From Candidatus Bathyarchaeota archaeon (GTDB lineage: Archaea > Thermoproteota > Bathyarchaeia > Bathyarchaeales > Bathycorpusculaceae), in the NCBI GenBank assembly GCA_030626685.1, contig DAOUTL010000020.1, positions 1 through 13,600 of the forward strand: a stretch of DNA of 13,600 bases, given 5' to 3'. Shown here one piece after another: positions 11,805-13,600 of the stretch. Position numbers and translations under genes: made by a program. Each line of letters opens with the position of its first letter. Positions within the stretch are counted from its first letter, which is position 1. Below the pieces are notes generated by a model. It saw only the letters and a list, made by a program, of their open reading frames with translations. It did no database searches and was not told the origin of the DNA.

Positions 11805-12275
11805 TTGGAAGACTCCCTTAGACGAATTAGAAGCGTGGCGGACTACCAGTTCGGAAAAGGAGTAGGCGCTGAACTTTTCCCCGAAAACGTGGAAATCGTC
11901 TGTTCCAAAAGAACCGGCAGAATCCGCTACGTCTATTCGGATGATAAAAGGCTTGCAACACTCCGTCCAACGGACGGCTTGTTTTCCCTAAGCATTGCAG
12001 GCGCAAAACGAATAGTTAAGAATGCAAGTTCAGCTAAATGCCTTGTTACTGTTCGGGATGATGTTGCAAAGTTTCTCGCTAAAGGCGGCGATGCCTTCGC
12101 AGGGCACGTCGTTAAGGCTGACGATGACATTCGCCCAAAAGACGAGATTATCATAGTTAACGAGAATGGTGAAGTTTTAGCTGTTGGGCGCGCCGTCTTG
12201 TCAGGCGAAGAAATGAAAGCCTTCAAAAAAGGCGTCGCCGTTAAGGTTAGACGCGGGCGCATGGAAGAAAGTTAA
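11805..12275 (+). CDS. Archaeal PUA-domain RNA-binding protein
   Basis: 156 residues. The N-terminal half (RRIRSVADYQFGKGVGAELF, RTGRIRYVYSDDKRLATLRP) is the small domain seen before PUA in archaeal proteins related to the C-terminal part of archaeosine tRNA-guanine transglycosylase. The C-terminal half is a PUA domain: LVTVRDDVAKFLAKGGDAFA, HVVKADDDIRPKDEIIIVNE, LAVGRAVLSGEEM, GVAVKVRRGR. PUA domains grip structured RNA such as tRNA or rRNA; no catalytic domain is present, so a partner or adaptor in RNA modification or ribosome assembly is likely. TTG start at 11805 with GGTG seven bases upstream. It lies 41 bases before nac, probably the same transcript. Confidence 0.85.
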   Translation: MEDSLRRIRSVADYQFGKGVGAELFPENVEIVCSKRTGRIRYVYSDDKRLATLRPTDGLFSLSIAGAKRIVKNASSAKCLVTVRDDVAKFLAKGGDAFAGHVVKADDDIRPKDEIIIVNENGEVLAVGRAVLSGEEMKAFKKGVAVKVRRGRMEES

Positions 12276-12316
12276 GTATGAGAACTAAATAGTAATCTAA
12301 GTGACAAGGTGGTTTT

Positions 12317-12661
12317 ATGCGTAGACGCGTAACCCCCCGCGAAGCAAAACGCATGATGCAACGCATGGGCCTAAGCATGAACGCAGTTCCAGACGTAGAA
12401 CAAGTAGTCATAAAAACAAGCAGCAAAGAAATAACCATTGAAGAGCCAGAAGTTGCAATAATGGAAGTTCAAGGACAGAAAATCTTTCAGGTAACCGGCG
12501 GAAAAATAAGCGAAAAAGCAGCAGAACGCAAGTTAGTCATACCAGAAGAGGACGTTAGGCTTGTAGCTGACCAAACTGGCAAAAGCGTAGAGGAAGCCAG
12601 AAAAGCGCTGGAAGAGTGCGGAGGAGACCTGGCCAAGGCCATTCTCCTGCTTCAATCATAA
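12317..12661 (+). CDS. nac: Nascent polypeptide-associated complex protein (archaeal NAC alpha)
   Basis: 114 residues, typical for archaeal NAC. The basic start MRRRVTPREAKRMMQRMGLS is the ribosome-binding segment. The NAC barrel follows (VPDVEQVVIKTSSKEITIEE, VAIMEVQGQKIFQVTGGKIS). The last 40 residues are a UBA three-helix domain (VIPEEDVRLVADQTGKSVEE, ending GDLAKAILLLQ). Archaeal NAC forms a homodimer at the ribosome exit tunnel and shields new chains. ATG at 12317 with GGTG at 12308-12311. Its last six bases are overlapped on the other strand by the end of a small reading frame (12656-12835). Confidence 0.96.
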   Translation: MRRRVTPREAKRMMQRMGLSMNAVPDVEQVVIKTSSKEITIEEPEVAIMEVQGQKIFQVTGGKISEKAAERKLVIPEEDVRLVADQTGKSVEEARKALEECGGDLAKAILLLQS

Positions 12662-12835
12662 GCGCTTTAATATGTCGCCATGAGTCTTAAGGCATAGGGG
12701 CAGCACAAGAGTTTCTGTTCGAACGTTTTCCAAGTATTCCAGAAGCCTTGCTTTAAGTAAGGCTGAAGCTTCTTTGTTTCGCTGAATCTTATTGTTGAAG
12801 AAGAGGGTGCTCAATAAGTTTGAGCTAAACTGCAT
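12656..12835 (-). CDS. Possible 59-residue protein of unknown function
   Basis: ATG at 12835 opens a 59-codon minus-strand frame ending at TGA 12658-12656. It reads MQFSSNLLSTLFFNN, then RNKEASALLKARLLEYLENV, then TLVLPLCLKTHGDILKRL. The residue make-up is protein-like: an amphipathic charged helix in the middle, a Leu-rich segment, and a basic end, with no low-complexity or stop-dense look. It fills most of the gap between nac and the sugar kinase and runs convergent to nac. No clear ribosome binding site; a weak TATA-like CTTTACACTT about 26 bases upstream would fit a leaderless transcript. An imperfect palindrome at 12741-12773 is inside it. I do not recognise the family. Confidence 0.45.
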   Translation of the reverse strand: MQFSSNLLSTLFFNNKIQRNKEASALLKARLLEYLENVRTETLVLPLCLKTHGDILKRL

Positions 12836-12874
12836 GGAAAGTGGCTAAACCTAAGTGTAAAGCGATGTTCCGTT

Positions 12875-12914
12875 GGTTTTAAGTTCAGTTTCATATAATA
12901 TTCTGGCGAGGAGG
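12875..12914 (+). promoter_or_regulatory. Promoter and ribosome binding site of the PfkB kinase gene
   Basis: GTTTTAAGTT (about 12876-12885) is a TATA candidate giving a leader that includes GGAGG (12910-12914), 12 bases before the ATG at 12927. A stronger TATA sequence, CATATAATATTC (about 12892-12903), would start transcription near 12922, beyond that site, giving an almost leaderless message. I cannot decide between them. Confidence 0.35.
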
Positions 12915-12926
12915 CTAAATTCATAA

Positions 12927-13600
12927 ATGTTTGATGTCATTTCAGTGGGGCACTTCACCATAGATTCAATTTTCTTGCCAGATAGACATATGCCCTTTGT
13001 TGTTTTAGGCGGTTCTGCTGCCTACGTTTCTTTTACAGCTAGACGTTTGAATGCAACTGTTTCTGTTGTTTCCAAGGTTGGCGATGATTTTCCAGACGCT
13101 TACAAGTGGTGGCTTGAGCAAGAGGGCATTGATTTATCTGGAGTAGTTAATGTTGAAAATGCGCAAACTACACGTTTTGAACTGAAATACAGCAATGACT
13201 TGACAGATCGAATTTTGCGGCTGAAGAGCAGAGCCCCACCAATCACTGTTGATGATTTGCCAAAATCTCTGAAAGCGAAAGCTATTCATATCGCCCCCGT
13301 AGCTGGCGAAATAACCTACGAAGTTGCCAAAAAACTGAAAAACTGTGCCGATTTGTTGTCCCTTGACCCGCAGGGACTGGTGCGAAATTTCGGCGAGAAA
13401 GGAAGCGTCACACACAGTTCGCTAACGGACAAACGCATTTTAGAACTCGTTGACATTTACAAGTCATCTTCAAACGAGATTAAAGCTGTAACTGGCTTGT
13501 CAAGGCTTAATTCGGCTATAAAGGCGGTTCATGATTACGGCGTCGAAACGGTCATCGTCACTTTGGGAATGAAGGGTGCAGTGCTTTCCATCGAAGAAAA
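12927..13600 (+). CDS. PfkB-family carbohydrate kinase (3' end outside window)
   Basis: At least 224 residues, cut by the right edge. The start MFDVISVGHFTIDSIFL is the ribokinase/PfkB opening. Then come GGSAAYVSFTARRLNATVSV and VSKVGDDFPDAYKWWLEQEG, the sugar-binding glycine motif and first lid strands. Later KAIHIAPVAGEITYE and SLDPQGLVRNF form the central sheet, and SSNEIKAVTG is the conserved N-x-x-E magnesium/ATP region. The catalytic DTxGAGD motif would lie past the window. Such kinases phosphorylate sugars, nucleosides or inositol-like alcohols with ATP; the substrate cannot be told. A stop codon directly before the ATG fixes the start. No stop is seen before 13600. Confidence 0.9.
   Translation, partial: MFDVISVGHFTIDSIFLPDRHMPFVVLGGSAAYVSFTARRLNATVSVVSKVGDDFPDAYKWWLEQEGIDLSGVVNVENAQTTRFELKYSNDLTDRILRLKSRAPPITVDDLPKSLKAKAIHIAPVAGEITYEVAKKLKNCADLLSLDPQGLVRNFGEKGSVTHSSLTDKRILELVDIYKSSSNEIKAVTGLSRLNSAIKAVHDYGVETVIVTLGMKGAVLSIEE

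Noticed and set aside
12741..12773. Palindrome AGAAGC...GCTTCT as terminator of nac
   Set aside because: It lies about 80 bases past nac with only a weak T-run and falls inside the possible 59-residue gene, so the repeat may be coincidental to coding sequence.
1..13600. CRISPR array, insertion sequence with transposase, or integrase
   Set aside because: No regularly spaced repeats, no transposase or recombinase reading frame, and no clear terminal inverted repeats at the mosaic edges near 1471 and 4113.

Overview
This window is archaeal. The evidence is the set of genes on its right half: transcription factor TFE, an aMBF1-type bridging factor, the tRNA C56 methyltransferase aTrm56, the nascent-chain factor NAC with its UBA tail, an archaeal PUA protein, and the DUF2110 and TIGR00295 families. 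TATA boxes, leaderless starts and GGTG/GGAGG ribosome binding sites agree. A non-canonical tRNA intron and the mix of families point to the TACK side, perhaps a Bathyarchaeia-like lineage; that placement is inference.

Positions 1-5250 are accessory and scarred. There is one complete vapBC toxin-antitoxin pair (308-954), one AbiE-type (type IV) pair (2148-2798 antitoxin, 1471-2148 nucleotidyltransferase toxin), a PRiA4-ORF3 protein, and many remnants: two copies of a ribbon-helix-helix gene (1-195 and 3732-4107), a decayed copy (955-1290) of the nucleotide-sugar dehydrogenase at 4385-5251, and a second vapBC whose toxin seems split into an N-terminal piece (1384-1473) and a C-terminal piece (4116-4388) with 2.6 kb between them. 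Two blocks are duplicated at the DNA level (88-190 with 3943-4045, and 955-1290 with 4385-5251).

Positions 4385-6864 look like a surface-glycan module: a short UDP-sugar-dehydrogenase-like protein facing away from a left-handed beta-helix acyltransferase and a DUF354 glycosyltransferase-like protein. A tRNA-Val(UAC) gene follows (6870-6973). It is interrupted by a 26-nt intron between D-arm and anticodon arm. After it come a small Myb/SANT-like DNA-binding protein and a G-rich symmetrical hairpin.

Positions 7464-13600 are core information-processing genes. On the minus strand are two overlapping gene groups, aMBF1-hflX-aTrm56 and tfe-HD protein-DUF2110. hflX has no ATG, GTG or TTG that keeps its conserved N-terminus; an ACG that overlaps the aMBF1 stop as TAACG is the best start. 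On the plus strand are a PUA protein, nac, and a PfkB-family sugar kinase that runs off the end. A 59-residue reading frame lies antisense between nac and the kinase. I see no single clear new system. The most solid unusual items are the tRNA intron, the ACG start and the fragmented toxin-antitoxin region.
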